Source: Nonomuraea africana (GTDB lineage Bacteria > Actinomycetota > Actinomycetes > Streptosporangiales > Streptosporangiaceae). Taken from it: a DNA stretch of 64,000 bases. This document shows positions 25,994 to 35,691 of the stretch, in pieces (the stretch's first letter is position 1; each line of letters starts with the position of its first letter). The notes under the pieces are model-generated. The model saw nothing but the letters and a program-made list of their open reading frames with translations, did no database searches and was not told the DNA's origin. A program made the translations under genes and the position numbers. Where the stretch lies: contig NZ_JADBEF010000001.1 in the NCBI RefSeq assembly GCF_014873535.1, positions 2,728,001-2,792,000 of the forward strand. Reading direction: 5' to 3'.

Positions 25994-26734
25994 TCACGGA
26001 TTCTCGTGAGCGATGTAGGGCGGCAGCGCGCGGTCACACACAGCTGCCAGCTTGGCCACCTCGGCGGCGTCGAAGCGCGGCGGATGGCGAATGATCCAGC
26101 GGTGCAACTGCCGGGCTCGCAGCAGCGGGATCCCGTTCACGGTCAAAGTCCGCCAGCGCGGCATCTTCGCGCCGTGTACCGCCACCACCGCGCCGACCTC
26201 CACGGCTCTGCCCGTGGCTTGGCGCAGCACCTGGGTGACTGCGCGCGCCTCGTACTCCAGCGGCCGCACCACCTTGGCGGCCGGCTGACGGCCGATGAAC
26301 AGCGTGCCTCCGCGGCCGTGGATCTGTGTCCGGCGATCCCACCGCTTGGAGTCCACGCAGAAGATGCCGGTCGGTCCGATCACCAGGTGGTCGACGTTGG
26401 CCCTGCCACGCGGCAGCCGCCGGTCATGCAGCACGGTGTACCCGGCGAGCTCGAGCGAGCGCAGGAGCCGCGCCGTGGCACGCTCTCCGGCGGCGCCCTT
26501 GCGCCAGGCGGCGACGGAGGAGTGGGTGCGCCACTGGCGCACAGCATCGGCGGCAGCCGCCAGCGCGGCGGCGATCAGGGCGGCCTGCCAGCCCAACAGC
26601 CACCAGGCCGCCGCGCCGGCGACGAGTGCCAGGACGGTGCGCGCAGCCAGGCGGCGGCTGCGGGTGGCGGCCAGCTGAGCACGGTAGTGGGCTTCGGCAG
26701 AGGCGCCGGCGCGGTCGGGGCGGGGGACGGTCAT
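25994..26734 (-). CDS. Membrane-anchored NERD-domain protein
   Basis: 246 aa. Two hydrophobic helices (residues about 32-68: VLALVAGAAAWWLLGWQAAL) are followed by a NERD (nuclease-related) domain: KGAAGERATARLLRSL, DRRLPRGRANVDHLVIGPTG, IFCVDSKRWDRR. It contains the Glu, Asp and D-x-K residues of the PD-(D/E)XK fold. NERD proteins of this size are frequent on conjugative actinobacterial elements. It follows the DUF4913 gene by 30 bp on the same strand, probably in one operon. Nuclease activity is inferred from the fold only. Confidence 0.85.
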   Translation of the reverse strand: MTVPRPDRAGASAEAHYRAQLAATRSRRLAARTVLALVAGAAAWWLLGWQAALIAAALAAAADAVRQWRTHSSVAAWRKGAAGERATARLLRSLELAGYTVLHDRRLPRGRANVDHLVIGPTGIFCVDSKRWDRRTQIHGRGGTLFIGRQPAAKVVRPLEYEARAVTQVLRQATGRAVEVGAVVAVHGAKMPRWRTLTVNGIPLLRARQLHRWIIRHPPRFDAAEVAKLAAVCDRALPPYIAHENP

Positions 26735-26764
26735 GGTCTCTCCCGGGATGAGGAAGCGAAGAGG

Positions 26765-27316
26765 CTACAACAGCCGTAGCTCGGTGATGGTCCGGTCGAC
26801 CAGCTCGGCGTCATCACGTCGTGCCCCGTCGGGGTGGTGGCCCTGCGCGCATGGGCGCAGCCGCACCACAGCGCGAGCGATCGCGGCGGGCAGCAGCCGG
26901 TCGAGGTAGTCGCCCACGTCACGGGAGGTGGCCTCCTTCCACAGGTAGGCGGTGCGCCAGGCGAGGTAGAGCATGCTGAGCTCCTCGATCACGTCCCAGT
27001 GCCGTGCCCAGCACGGCGCATAGGCGCGCTGAGCCTCAGGCCAGGCGAACAGCACGTCGCGGACCCAGTCGGCGAGCTCGGCCAGACACTCGGCCTTTTC
27101 GACATGGCTCATCCGTAGCCAGCACCACGGGCTCGGCGGATCCTCTCCCTTGCCGCCGGCCCCGCGGCCGCCGCCTTGTTCATCGGACGGGCCCGCCTGG
27201 GCCGCCTGCAGGACGGCGACCGCCGCGCTCAGGCTTTCTACGTGCGCGGCCAGTTCGGCGAGGACCTCGGCCGCCTGAGCGACGGCGGCCTGGTCCATGA
27301 AGTCGTCGTTGCTCAT
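26765..27316 (-). CDS. DUF4913 family protein
   Basis: 183 aa: an N-terminal heptad-rich segment (VAQAAEVLAELAAHVESLSA), a Gly/Glu-rich linker, then the DUF4913 core (PWCWLRMSHVEKAECLAELA, DWVRDVLFAWPEAQRAYAPC, WARHWDVIEELSMLYLAWRT). The family occurs almost only in actinobacterial plasmids and integrative conjugative elements, beside transfer genes; no activity is known. Its ATG overlaps the stop of the upstream frame (ATGA), implying coupled translation with the gene fragment at 27313-27624. Confidence 0.8.
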   Translation of the reverse strand: MSNDDFMDQAAVAQAAEVLAELAAHVESLSAAVAVLQAAQAGPSDEQGGGRGAGGKGEDPPSPWCWLRMSHVEKAECLAELADWVRDVLFAWPEAQRAYAPCWARHWDVIEELSMLYLAWRTAYLWKEATSRDVGDYLDRLLPAAIARAVVRLRPCAQGHHPDGARRDDAELVDRTITELRLL

Positions 27317-27624
27317 CCCTCGCCGCCTGATCCATCTGGCAGCTGTCTGGCACCGGTGCTTTCATCTCCCGCCGCGGCGGCCGCGGGCGAGCGACGACTG
27401 CCCGCTGCGAGGTCCCAAGGACGGTCAGGGCGTGGCCGTCGCTCCTGGAGGCCGAAGCGTGCGGTGCGCCGCCGGGCCAGCTCATCGCGGCGCGACTCGG
27501 CTCCGTCGAGGACCAGCCGGCCGCCCTCCAGGCGCGGACTGCGGCCTGGCCGGGCGGGGAAGTTGAGCCGCTGGTCGAGCGGACCGGCGAGTTCGCCACA
27601 CCGACCAGCAGACCAGCCGCATCG
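27313..27624 (-). pseudogene. C-terminal fragment of a larger (transfer?) gene
   Basis: A well-biased minus-strand frame without a start codon: CGELAGPLDQRLNFPARPGR, LVLDGAESRRDELARRRTAR, then a Pro/Ala/Ser-rich tail ending at a TGA that overlaps the DUF4913 ATG. Upstream the frame is closed by TAG at 27625-27627. The coupling suggests it was the last part of the gene that normally precedes DUF4913 in conjugative elements; its identity could not be determined. Confidence 0.4.
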
Positions 27625-27723
27625 CTACTGCCGCCGGCAGCCCCTGGAGCCGCTATGCCCCAGGCGACGACCACTCTCCGTGACGACCACGAGCTCAACC
27701 ACAGCCAAATAGGCGACAGTTGA

Positions 27724-28539
27724 TTACGCGAGGTCGCCAGAGTGGTACCCGGTCCAGGCCCACACGTCCGACGGCCCCGCCTGCACGGTCAGCGCCCCCT
27801 GCCCGCCCACCGCCCGGCCGACCTCCGCGGCGAAGCGCCGCAGCTCCTCGGCCGGGGTGTCGAGCTCGTCCGCGGCGACCACGAAGGCGAGATGGTGCCG
27901 GGCCACCTCGTAGCCCAGGGTCCGGCTCGCCGCCTCCTGGTCGATGCGCCGCCCGGCCAGGATGTCGTCCACGATCCGCCGCCGCGCCGCCTCCGTGCTG
28001 GCCTGCCAGCGGTCCCGCTCGGCGATGTACTCCTCGGCCATCCGGCTGGCGTGCGCGTCGGCGTAGGAGAAGAGCAACTCGCTGACCCGATGGCTCTCCG
28101 CCAGCCGCACCGGTTCGGGTTCGGCGTCGATGGCGTCCATCAACCGCTGGTGCAGGCAGGCGTGCCCGATCCGCACCCCGCGCAGCACCACATCCAGCGG
28201 GACGCCGCGCCGTACCAGCTCCGCGTTGCCCTCCACCGCCTCCACCGGCACCAGGTCCGGCGACGGGCGGGTGTCCCTGAACAGTCCGGTCAGCGCCGCC
28301 AGCACGGTGGCCTCCACCGAGCGCCGCAACGTCTCGAACGGCGTCCGCCCGCCACCGTAGGCGGGCACCTGCCGGATGACCTCCTGAGTCATCCACCCGG
28401 CGGTCTCCACCGCCCACCCCGTCGGGCCCTCCCCCAGCGTCTCGCGAGCGAAGTTCAGGGTGGCGGGGGACGCCGCGGGCGCAGGCCCGCCCTCCTTCGC
28501 CCGCAGACCCGGCAGCCACTGGCACGGAATGTCACTCAC
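27724..28539 (-). CDS. PucR/CdaR-type regulator lacking its HTH
   Basis: 271 aa from GTG at 28539 (AGGA 8 bp upstream). It has an N-terminal RsbRD-like helical sensor region (FETLRRSVEATVLAALTGLF, RRGVPLDVVLRGVRIGHACL, VSELLFSYADAHASRMAEEY), a conserved linker (RRRIVDDILAGRRIDQEAAS) and the start of a GGDEF-like PucR middle domain (HHLAFVVAADELDTPAEELR ... DVWAWTG). Relatives are about 400 aa and end in a C-terminal PucR HTH; here the stop comes within the middle domain. The DNA-binding part is absent, so this is a truncated and probably inactive gene, or at best a sensor-only remnant. Confidence 0.75.
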   Translation of the reverse strand: MSDIPCQWLPGLRAKEGGPAPAASPATLNFARETLGEGPTGWAVETAGWMTQEVIRQVPAYGGGRTPFETLRRSVEATVLAALTGLFRDTRPSPDLVPVEAVEGNAELVRRGVPLDVVLRGVRIGHACLHQRLMDAIDAEPEPVRLAESHRVSELLFSYADAHASRMAEEYIAERDRWQASTEAARRRIVDDILAGRRIDQEAASRTLGYEVARHHLAFVVAADELDTPAEELRRFAAEVGRAVGGQGALTVQAGPSDVWAWTGYHSGDLA

Positions 28540-29012
28540 CTGGCCAGTCCTAGCACGGAGGACCCCGGCCGGTGGACTCCGGCCGGCGGACCCCGGGCGG
28601 TGGACAGCCGCCGCCCCGAGCCGTAAACGCACGAAACCCTGTGGTCGCCGGCGAGCAAAGCCCGCCCACTGGTGCCGAACCCGCGTGAGTTCCCGCTCCT
28701 GCGACGCCACGCCCTCGCCCGCCTGTCCGCAGGCCCAGGTCGGTGCCCATCGGCTCGGGCGCGGCCGGCCGTACCAGGTCGTGGACGCGGGCCGGCAGCC
28801 GCGGCCTCGCCGTTCTGGAGCGAAGGACGTGACGCATGCCGCGCCGCAGCGTTGGCGAACGTCAGCGCAGGCGGGGCAATTGCCCAGCTGAACGGGCACG
28901 CCGGAGGTAGACTGAAGAGACCGAGGACATTTCGTGCGTTGGCATTCAGGTCGGCGTCGCCCACGGCGATCCATCGCATGCGGCCCCTGCAGAGGGGCCC
29001 GGACGGACGACC
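28540..29012. other. Non-coding region between divergent genes
   Basis: Separates the minus-strand PucR-like gene from plus-strand DUF5994, so it should hold both promoters. It is very GC-rich with short GGCCGG-type repeats near 28560-28620. No family-like protein frame, operator palindrome or terminator was identified. Confidence 0.35.
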
Positions 29013-29546
29013 ATGACGCCGAGACTCCTTTCCAAGCCACCGCAGCCGCGTGCCGTCGCTGCCGCGCCGAGGCTCAGCCTGAATCCCGCGTCGAACCGGC
29101 AGGGCAGCGTCGACGGGGCCTGGTGGCCGCGCACACGTGACGCCGCCGCGGAACTGCCCGGGCTCATCGCCGCCGTCGACGAGCGGCTCGGCCGCAGCAC
29201 GCTGCGTGTCGGTGTGCACCGGGACGCCTGGGAGAATCTCCCGCACCGCATCCCCGCACCGGGACGCCAGGTGAAGGTCGGCTGGTTCCTCAGCACCGAT
29301 CCCCTGGTGATCACCCTTGTTCTCGTCGGGGTCGAACCCCTCACCCTGCTCATCATCCCGCCGGACACCGGCGACGGAGCCGCCGAGGCCGCGCTCGCAC
29401 TCGCCGCCCAGGACCCGGCCGGCCGGTCGCCCGCCGAGTTCCTCACCCTCGCTCACCTGCCCGCAGGTCCCGAGCCTCTCGTGGACAGGCAGGACGGGGC
29501 AGGCGGCTGGGAGAACGAGGGCGGCCACCTGGCCGCGCGATCGTGA
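29013..29546 (+). CDS. DUF5994 family protein
   Basis: 177 aa matching the DUF5994 pattern: PRLSLNPASNRQGSVDGAWW, PRTRDAAAELPGLIAAVDER, DAWENLPHRIPAPGRQVKVG and WFLSTDPLVITLVLVGVEPL. These small soluble actinobacterial proteins often neighbour STAS or anti-sigma genes, as here (STAS gene 50 bp downstream), suggesting a stress-response link. The first about 20 residues are poorly conserved; a later start is possible. No biochemical function is known. Confidence 0.85.
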   Translation: MTPRLLSKPPQPRAVAAAPRLSLNPASNRQGSVDGAWWPRTRDAAAELPGLIAAVDERLGRSTLRVGVHRDAWENLPHRIPAPGRQVKVGWFLSTDPLVITLVLVGVEPLTLLIIPPDTGDGAAEAALALAAQDPAGRSPAEFLTLAHLPAGPEPLVDRQDGAGGWENEGGHLAARS

Positions 29547-29596
29547 CCATCCGCGCCCGCCCGCATCCCCTTCGCACCCTCCGATCGGAGAACCCC

Positions 29597-29920
29597 ATGA
29601 CCGCCATCGCCATCGCCCCGACCGGCAGAGCGGGACCTTCGGCTCCCACCACCGTCCACCTGTCCGGCGAGATCGACATCTTCACCAGCAAGGCGCTGCG
29701 CCAGCGGCTGCTCAGCACGCTGCTCTACAGCACCGGCGTGCTCGTCCTCGACCTGTCACGGGTGTCGTTCTGCGACGCCACCGGACTGGCCGTCCTGGTC
29801 GGCATCCAGCACCGCGCCCGCGCGCAGGGCGTCACCCTCGTCCTGACGGCCCCACGGCCGGACATGATCCGGCTGCTGCGCGTCACCGGGCTGGGGCGCA
29901 GCCTGCCGATGATGAGGTGA
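29597..29920 (+). CDS. STAS-domain anti-sigma-factor antagonist
   Basis: 107-aa single STAS domain of the SpoIIAA/RsbV type: HLSGEIDIFTSKALRQRLLS, LVLDLSRVSFCDATGLAVLV, GVTLVLTAPRPDMIRLLRVT. Such proteins bind a serine kinase anti-sigma factor and release a sigma factor when dephosphorylated. The phosphorylation loop reads DATGL rather than DSSGL, so the acceptor would be Thr. ATG at 29597. No cognate kinase or sigma gene is adjacent. Confidence 0.88.
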   Translation: MTAIAIAPTGRAGPSAPTTVHLSGEIDIFTSKALRQRLLSTLLYSTGVLVLDLSRVSFCDATGLAVLVGIQHRARAQGVTLVLTAPRPDMIRLLRVTGLGRSLPMMR

Positions 29921-30019
29921 GCGCCCTCGCGGGGGTAAGGCCAGGGCTGATGGAGAGTGTCGACTGCGGGGCCCGGGTGCCCGTGGGATCATGAGCACCG
30001 CATCGAGTCGGTGAGCAGA

Positions 30020-30150
30020 AGGTACGGCCGGGCGAGCAGGGTGTGGCCGCATCGGTGGCGCGAGAGCGCGCAGGCGCAGGCGGCGGTGGCGCTGGAGTCG
30101 GCACTGGTGGTGGCGATCGGCGCGCTGCTCGGCATCGGGGCGGCCCGCCC
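30020..30150 (+). pseudogene. Possible FtsX-like permease C-terminal relic
   Basis: A plus-strand segment (ESALVVAIGALLGIGAA) resembles the last transmembrane helix of FtsX-type ABC permeases. It has no start, no upstream domain and no good stop context. Weak evidence; it may be chance. Confidence 0.2.
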
Positions 30151-30173
30151 CCCAGTCCGGGGTCAGCCCGGGG

Positions 30174-31348
<1,175 letters not shown>

Positions 31349-31529
31349 AAGTACGAGAGAAAGGGACAGTGGGGTGTTGAGGTGCTGCTCAGAGGGTGTG
31401 TTTGTCGGATGATGTGACCCTCCGCCTGGGTTTGGTTGCGGCTTGATGAACACGGCCGTTCGGCAGGATTGATCACCGCTACGGTTTTCGGTGTCTGGAC
31501 GCCGGGATCGAGGCGAGGGTCGGCCTGGG

Positions 31530-31785
31530 ATGACGTGGATCGAGCGGACCGCCTATCCGCAGTTCAAGCGGCTGACGTCGGCGCGGGTGCTGCACGTGTT
31601 CTTCACGCCGTCGCCGGAGGAGGTGGCCTGGGCCGACCAGCGCACCGGCAGCCCCGAATCGTGCTTCGCGCTGGTGCTGGCGTTGAAGTGCTTTCAGAAG
31701 ATGGCGCGTTTCCCGTCCCCGGACGAGATCCCTGACGTGGTGGAGCGCAGTCGCCGCGACACTGTCGTGCTGTCGGATCGATGAC
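31530..31785 (+). pseudogene. Tn3 TnpA N-terminal fragment
   Basis: [40 protein letters not shown] and FALVLALKCFQKMARFPSPD align with the N-terminus of the TnpA at 19847 (SIDRTAYPRFGRVVSARELA), then stop after PDVVERSRRDTVV. The rest of the protein is absent until a C-terminal piece at 34198. The middle of the gene has been replaced by the DHFR-DGPF-ECF42 cassette. Confidence 0.85.
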
Positions 31786-31908
31786 GACCGGCGTCCCGGA
31801 AAATTCTTCAAAGAAATTCGGGAGGAGGAGTCGGATCGGGGCGGTGGTGTTCGTAGCAGGGGTGAGGCCGCCCGCAAGGGGCGGCGCCAAGGCAAAGGAA
31901 CCGCGATC

Positions 31909-32517
31909 ATGAAGCTGACGACCATGACTCAGGTCACCATCGATGGAGTGATGCAGGGAAACGGCGCCGCGTCGGATGACCGCAGGAACGGATTCGAGCG
32001 CGGCGGATGGGCCCGGGGGAAGGGCGACGACGAGACCAGGACGTTCATCACGCAGACCTACCAGCGCGCAGAGGCGTTCCTGTTCGGCCGGCGCACCTAC
32101 GAGCTGTTCGCCGGCTCCTGGGGATCAATCGACCAGATGCGCGCACATCCCATCGGCGTGGCCTTGAACGAGGCCCCCAAGTACGTTGCCTCGACCACGC
32201 TCACCGCGCCGCGTTGGGAGGACACGACCGTTCTCCGCGGTGACCTCGCGGCGGCCATCAGTGAGCTGAAGGCCAAGCCCGGGGGTGAGCTGCAGGTGCA
32301 CGGCAGTGGCATCCTGACCCAGTGGCTGCTGGAGAACGACCTGGTCGACGAGATGATTCTGATCGTGATCCCGGTGATCCTCGGCCAGGGCGCGAGACTG
32401 TTCCCGGAGACCGGTCCGGATCTTGCGCTCGACCTGGTCGAGTCGCGGGTCGACTCGAAGGGTGTGACGATCCAGGTCTACCGGCCGGCCGGGCGCCCGC
32501 GGTATGCAACGGCCTGA
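31909..32517 (+). CDS. RibD C-terminal / dihydrofolate-reductase-like protein
   Basis: 202 aa of the YyaP/RibD_C reductase family: MKLTTMTQVTIDGVMQGNGA, QTYQRAEAFLFGRRTYELFA, GELQVHGSGILTQWLLENDL and DEMILIVIPVILGQGARLFP. These form the NADPH-binding fold typical of small DHFR-like proteins; the substrate is unknown. It is first in a three-gene run with a DGPF protein and an ECF42 sigma factor, a grouping seen in many actinobacteria. Confidence 0.9.
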   Translation: MKLTTMTQVTIDGVMQGNGAASDDRRNGFERGGWARGKGDDETRTFITQTYQRAEAFLFGRRTYELFAGSWGSIDQMRAHPIGVALNEAPKYVASTTLTAPRWEDTTVLRGDLAAAISELKAKPGGELQVHGSGILTQWLLENDLVDEMILIVIPVILGQGARLFPETGPDLALDLVESRVDSKGVTIQVYRPAGRPRYATA

Positions 32518-32570
32518 AGTCCCTGACCACCGATCCACGCTGTCTCGACACCACAGGAGATGATCTTCAG

Positions 32571-32894
32571 ATGCAGTACCTGGTTTCCGTGATCGATGAC
32601 AAGAGCAATCCCGGCAGCACGGACAGGCGGCCTGCCATCAGCGCGTTCAACGAACGACTGATCGCCGAGGGCTACTGGGTTTTCGCGGGCGGACTCGCCG
32701 ACACCGACGCGGCCACGGTCATCGACAACCGGGGCGAGCAGGCGGTGTTCAGCGACGGGCCTTTCGTGGAGTCGAAGGAGTACCTCGCCGGCGTCTGGGT
32801 GTGGGAGGCCCCCGATCTGGATGTGGCGCTCAAGCTCGCCGCCGAGGCGTCGAAGGTCTGCGATCGGAAGGTCGAGGTGCGGCCGTTCCTGTGA
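32571..32894 (+). CDS. YCII/DGPF-domain protein
   Basis: 107-aa ferredoxin-like YCII protein (MQYLVSVIDDKSNPG, FNERLIAEGYWVFAGGLADT) with the diagnostic VFSDGPFVESKEYLAGVWVW motif. DGPF proteins are the hallmark partners of ECF42 sigma factors; they are presumed targets or helpers rather than anti-sigma factors. ATG at 32571. The stop codon overlaps the GTG of the sigma gene. Confidence 0.93.
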   Translation: MQYLVSVIDDKSNPGSTDRRPAISAFNERLIAEGYWVFAGGLADTDAATVIDNRGEQAVFSDGPFVESKEYLAGVWVWEAPDLDVALKLAAEASKVCDRKVEVRPFL

Positions 32895-34123
32895 GCGACG
32901 TCGAGGAGGCGATCACCCGGGCCCACCACGACGAGTGGGCGCGGGTGGTGGCCGCCCTGACCAGGCGTTTCGGTGACCTCGACATCGCCGAGGAGGCGGC
33001 TGCCGAGGCGTTCGCGACCGCCGTGGAGCGGTGGCGGGCCGACGGCGTACCGCCCAATCCCGGCGCGTGGCTGACCACCACCGCCAACCGCAAGGCCATC
33101 GACCGGATCCGGCGTGAGAACAAGCGCGACGACAAGCACAGGGAGGCTCAGATGACGTACGACGACCCGCCCGAGCCTGTTGGCGCCATCGATGACGACC
33201 GGCTCCGGCTGATCTTCACCTGCTGTCACCCGGCGCTGGCGATGGAAGCCCGCGTGGCGTTGACGCTGCGCATGGTCGGCGGTCTGACCGTGCCCGAGAT
33301 CGCCCGTGCCTTCCTGGTGCAGGGGACCACCATGGAGCAGCGCATCACCCGCGCGAAGGCCAAGATCAAGGCGGCTCGCATCCCCTATCGGATGCCGTCC
33401 GCCGACGATCTGCCGGCTCGTGTCTCCGGCGTCCTGGCCGTCCTGTTCCTCGTCTTCAACGAGGGCTACCTGGCCAGCGGCCCCGACACCGACCCCGTAC
33501 GACACGACCTGACCACCGAGGCGATCCGGCTCACCCGCCTGATCCGCGCGCTCCTGCCGCAGGACGGAGAAGTGGCCGGGCTGCTGGCGCTGATGCTGCT
33601 CACCGAGGCCCGCCGCACCGCCCGGATCTCGGCGAACGGCGAACTGGTCGCGCTCGACGAGCAGGACCGTGGGGCCTGGGACGCGGAACTGATCGCCGAA
33701 GGTCATCGGCTGGTGCGCGAGCGCCTGGCCGCTGCCGCTGCCGGGGTGGCTCCGGGTCGCTACCAGATCCTCGCCGCGATCAACGCGGTGCACACCTCCG
33801 CCCGTGACATCCGCGACACCGACTGGTCGCAGGTCCTCGCCCTCTACGACCAGCTCGTCCGCCTCGACCCCTCGCCGATCATCGCGCTCAACCGGGCCAT
33901 CGCCGTGGCCGAGCTCGACGGGCCGGAGGTGGCACTGGCCATCGTTGACCGCCTCGCCGAGGCGTTGGCCGGCTATCACGCCTACCACGCCACCCGCGCC
34001 GACCTGCTGCGCCGGCTGGGCCAAAGTCAGCAGTCACGCGCGGCCTACGACCGGGCCATCGAGCTCGCCGGCAACACCGGCGAGACCGCCTACCTCACCC
34101 GCCGCCGCGACCAACTGCAGTAG
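32891..34123 (+). CDS. ECF42-type RNA polymerase sigma factor
   Basis: 410 aa from a GTG overlapping the DGPF stop (GTGA). Region 2 (HHDEWARVVAALTRRFGDLD, AEEAAAEAFATAVERWRADG, GAWLTTTANRKAIDRIRREN) and region 4 (LRMVGGLTVPEIARAFLVQG, MEQRITRAKAKIKAA) are followed by a long TPR-like helical C-terminal domain (FNEGYLASGPDTDP ... AIAVAELDGPEVALAIVDRL ... LRRLGQSQQSRAAYDRAIEL). The extension and the DGPF partner define ECF42. No membrane anti-sigma factor is present, as is normal for the group; the extension is thought to regulate activity. Confidence 0.95.
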   Translation: MSDVEEAITRAHHDEWARVVAALTRRFGDLDIAEEAAAEAFATAVERWRADGVPPNPGAWLTTTANRKAIDRIRRENKRDDKHREAQMTYDDPPEPVGAIDDDRLRLIFTCCHPALAMEARVALTLRMVGGLTVPEIARAFLVQGTTMEQRITRAKAKIKAARIPYRMPSADDLPARVSGVLAVLFLVFNEGYLASGPDTDPVRHDLTTEAIRLTRLIRALLPQDGEVAGLLALMLLTEARRTARISANGELVALDEQDRGAWDAELIAEGHRLVRERLAAAAAGVAPGRYQILAAINAVHTSARDIRDTDWSQVLALYDQLVRLDPSPIIALNRAIAVAELDGPEVALAIVDRLAEALAGYHAYHATRADLLRRLGQSQQSRAAYDRAIELAGNTGETAYLTRRRDQLQ

Positions 34124-34197
34124 CGCCCGCGCTTGAAGAGCGCACTTGGTACAGCGATGAAAGGCGACGCGGAACGCTGCACTATTGACATGTCAGA

Positions 34198-34972
34198 CGC
34201 CAACGCCGATACCCAAGGCCAGTCGTTTCCTGTCTTCACGTTCGCGCATTTGTTCGGCTTCGATCTGATGCCGCGTATCCGCAACTGGAAGGGCCTGACC
34301 TTCTTCCAGCACAGCGACCAGGTCACCTACCACCACATCGACTCCCTGTTCCGCGGCGAGGGCGGCAACCGCAACGTAATCGACTGGGAACTGGTGGAGA
34401 AGATGTGGCTTGACCTGATGCGGGTGGCGATCTCCATCCGCGAGGGCCGCCTCAACTCCGTCACCCTGCTACGCCGGCTGGGCTCCCACTCCCGCAAGAA
34501 CGAGATCTACCGGGCCTTTCGCGAAGTCGGCCGTAGTGGGCGCACCGTGGCACTGCTCCGGTTCCTGGCCGACCCTGCTCTGCGACGGCGCATCACCGCC
34601 GTCACCAACAAGGTCGAGGGCTTCAACGGCTTCTCCGGCTGGTTGCGCTTCGGCAACGACGGCGTCATCGCCGACAACGACCCCGCCGAGCAGGAGAAGA
34701 TGATCAAGTTCAACTCCCTGCTGGCCAACTGCGTGATCTTCCACACCGCGCTGGACATGACCGACGTGCTGCGCCAGCTGCTGGCCGAGGGCTGGCAGCC
34801 CGAGCAGAGCTCCGACATCACCGCCGCCGACATCGCGCAGCTGTCGCCCTACCTGACCGCGCACATCAGCCGGTTCGGGCTGTATGCCACCGACGTGCTG
34901 CGCCTGCGTCCCGACGACTTCGACCCCGACCTGTCCCAGATCGACTTCACCGACCTGGCCGCTGCCGCGTAG
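34198..34972 (+). pseudogene. Tn3 TnpA C-terminal fragment
   Basis: Picks up TnpA at ANADTQGQSFPVFTFAHLFG (second catalytic Asp) and continues through LMRVAISIREGRLNSVTLLR (Glu), NEIYRAFREVGRSGRTVALL to SRFGLYATDVLRLRP near the end. It is probably the partner of the N-terminal piece at 31530-31785. About 600 codons between them, including the first catalytic Asp, are gone, replaced by the sigma-factor cassette. No functional start codon. Confidence 0.88.
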
Positions 34973-34992
34973 AACCACCTTGTTTCTGGGGC

Positions 34993-35691
34993 TCACCTGC
35001 GGTCGTGTGCCGGCTCAATCGCCGGCTTTCCCGCAGAGGGGCCTGGAGTGACCAGCCCAACCTCGTAGGCGAGGACCACCGCCTGCACCCGGTCGCGAAG
35101 ATCCAGCTTGGCCAGGATATGCGCGACGTGAGTCTTCACCGTGGCCGGGCTGAGGACCAGCCGGTCGGCCAGCTCGGCGTTGCTCAATCCGGTGGCCATC
35201 AGGCGCAGCACCTCCAGCTCGCGGGATGTCAGGTCAGACAGGTCACGGTGAACTGGCCCGTCGCGGCGGGTGAAGCGCTCGACCAGGCGGCGGGTGATGG
35301 CCGGGGCGAGCAGGGCGTCGCCCGTGCGTACCAGCCGCACCGCGGCCACCAGCTGTTCGGGGGTGACGTCCTTGAGCAGGAAGCCGCTGGCTCCCGCGGT
35401 CAGCGCGGCGTAGACGTACTGGTCGAGGTCGTAGGTGGTCAGGATGAGGACGCGCGTGCCGCCGGTGCCGCCCGTGACGATGCGTCTGGTGGCCTCGATG
35501 CCGTCCATGTCGGGCATACGGATGTCCATCAGGACCACATCGGGGGTGGTCTGCCGGACGGCGGCGACGGCTTGCGCGCCGTTGGCCGCCTCGGCCGCCA
35601 CCTCGATGCCGTCGGCGGTGAGGATCATCGCGAACCCGCTGCGCACCAGCGCCTGGTCATCGGCGATGACCACGCGCAGGGACCCGCTCAC
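34993..35691 (-). CDS. NarL/LuxR-family response regulator
   Basis: 232 aa from a GTG overlapping the kinase stop. Receiver domain: RVVIADDQALVRSGFAMILT, phospho-acceptor Asp in DVVLMDIRMPDMDG, conserved Thr in LILTTYDLDQYVYAALTAGA, Lys in GFLLKDVTP. C-terminal LuxR-type HTH: DLTSRELEVLRLMATGLSNA and LVLSPATVKTHVAHILAKLD. It is partner of the histidine kinase at 35688-36947. Targets are unknown; no dedicated transporter is adjacent. Confidence 0.95.
   Translation of the reverse strand: MSGSLRVVIADDQALVRSGFAMILTADGIEVAAEAANGAQAVAAVRQTTPDVVLMDIRMPDMDGIEATRRIVTGGTGGTRVLILTTYDLDQYVYAALTAGASGFLLKDVTPEQLVAAVRLVRTGDALLAPAITRRLVERFTRRDGPVHRDLSDLTSRELEVLRLMATGLSNAELADRLVLSPATVKTHVAHILAKLDLRDRVQAVVLAYEVGLVTPGPSAGKPAIEPAHDRR

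Noticed and set aside
28536..29528. 330-aa minus-strand frame opposite DUF5994
   Set aside because: Arg/Ala/Gly-rich shadow with no domain; DUF5994 on the plus strand is well supported.
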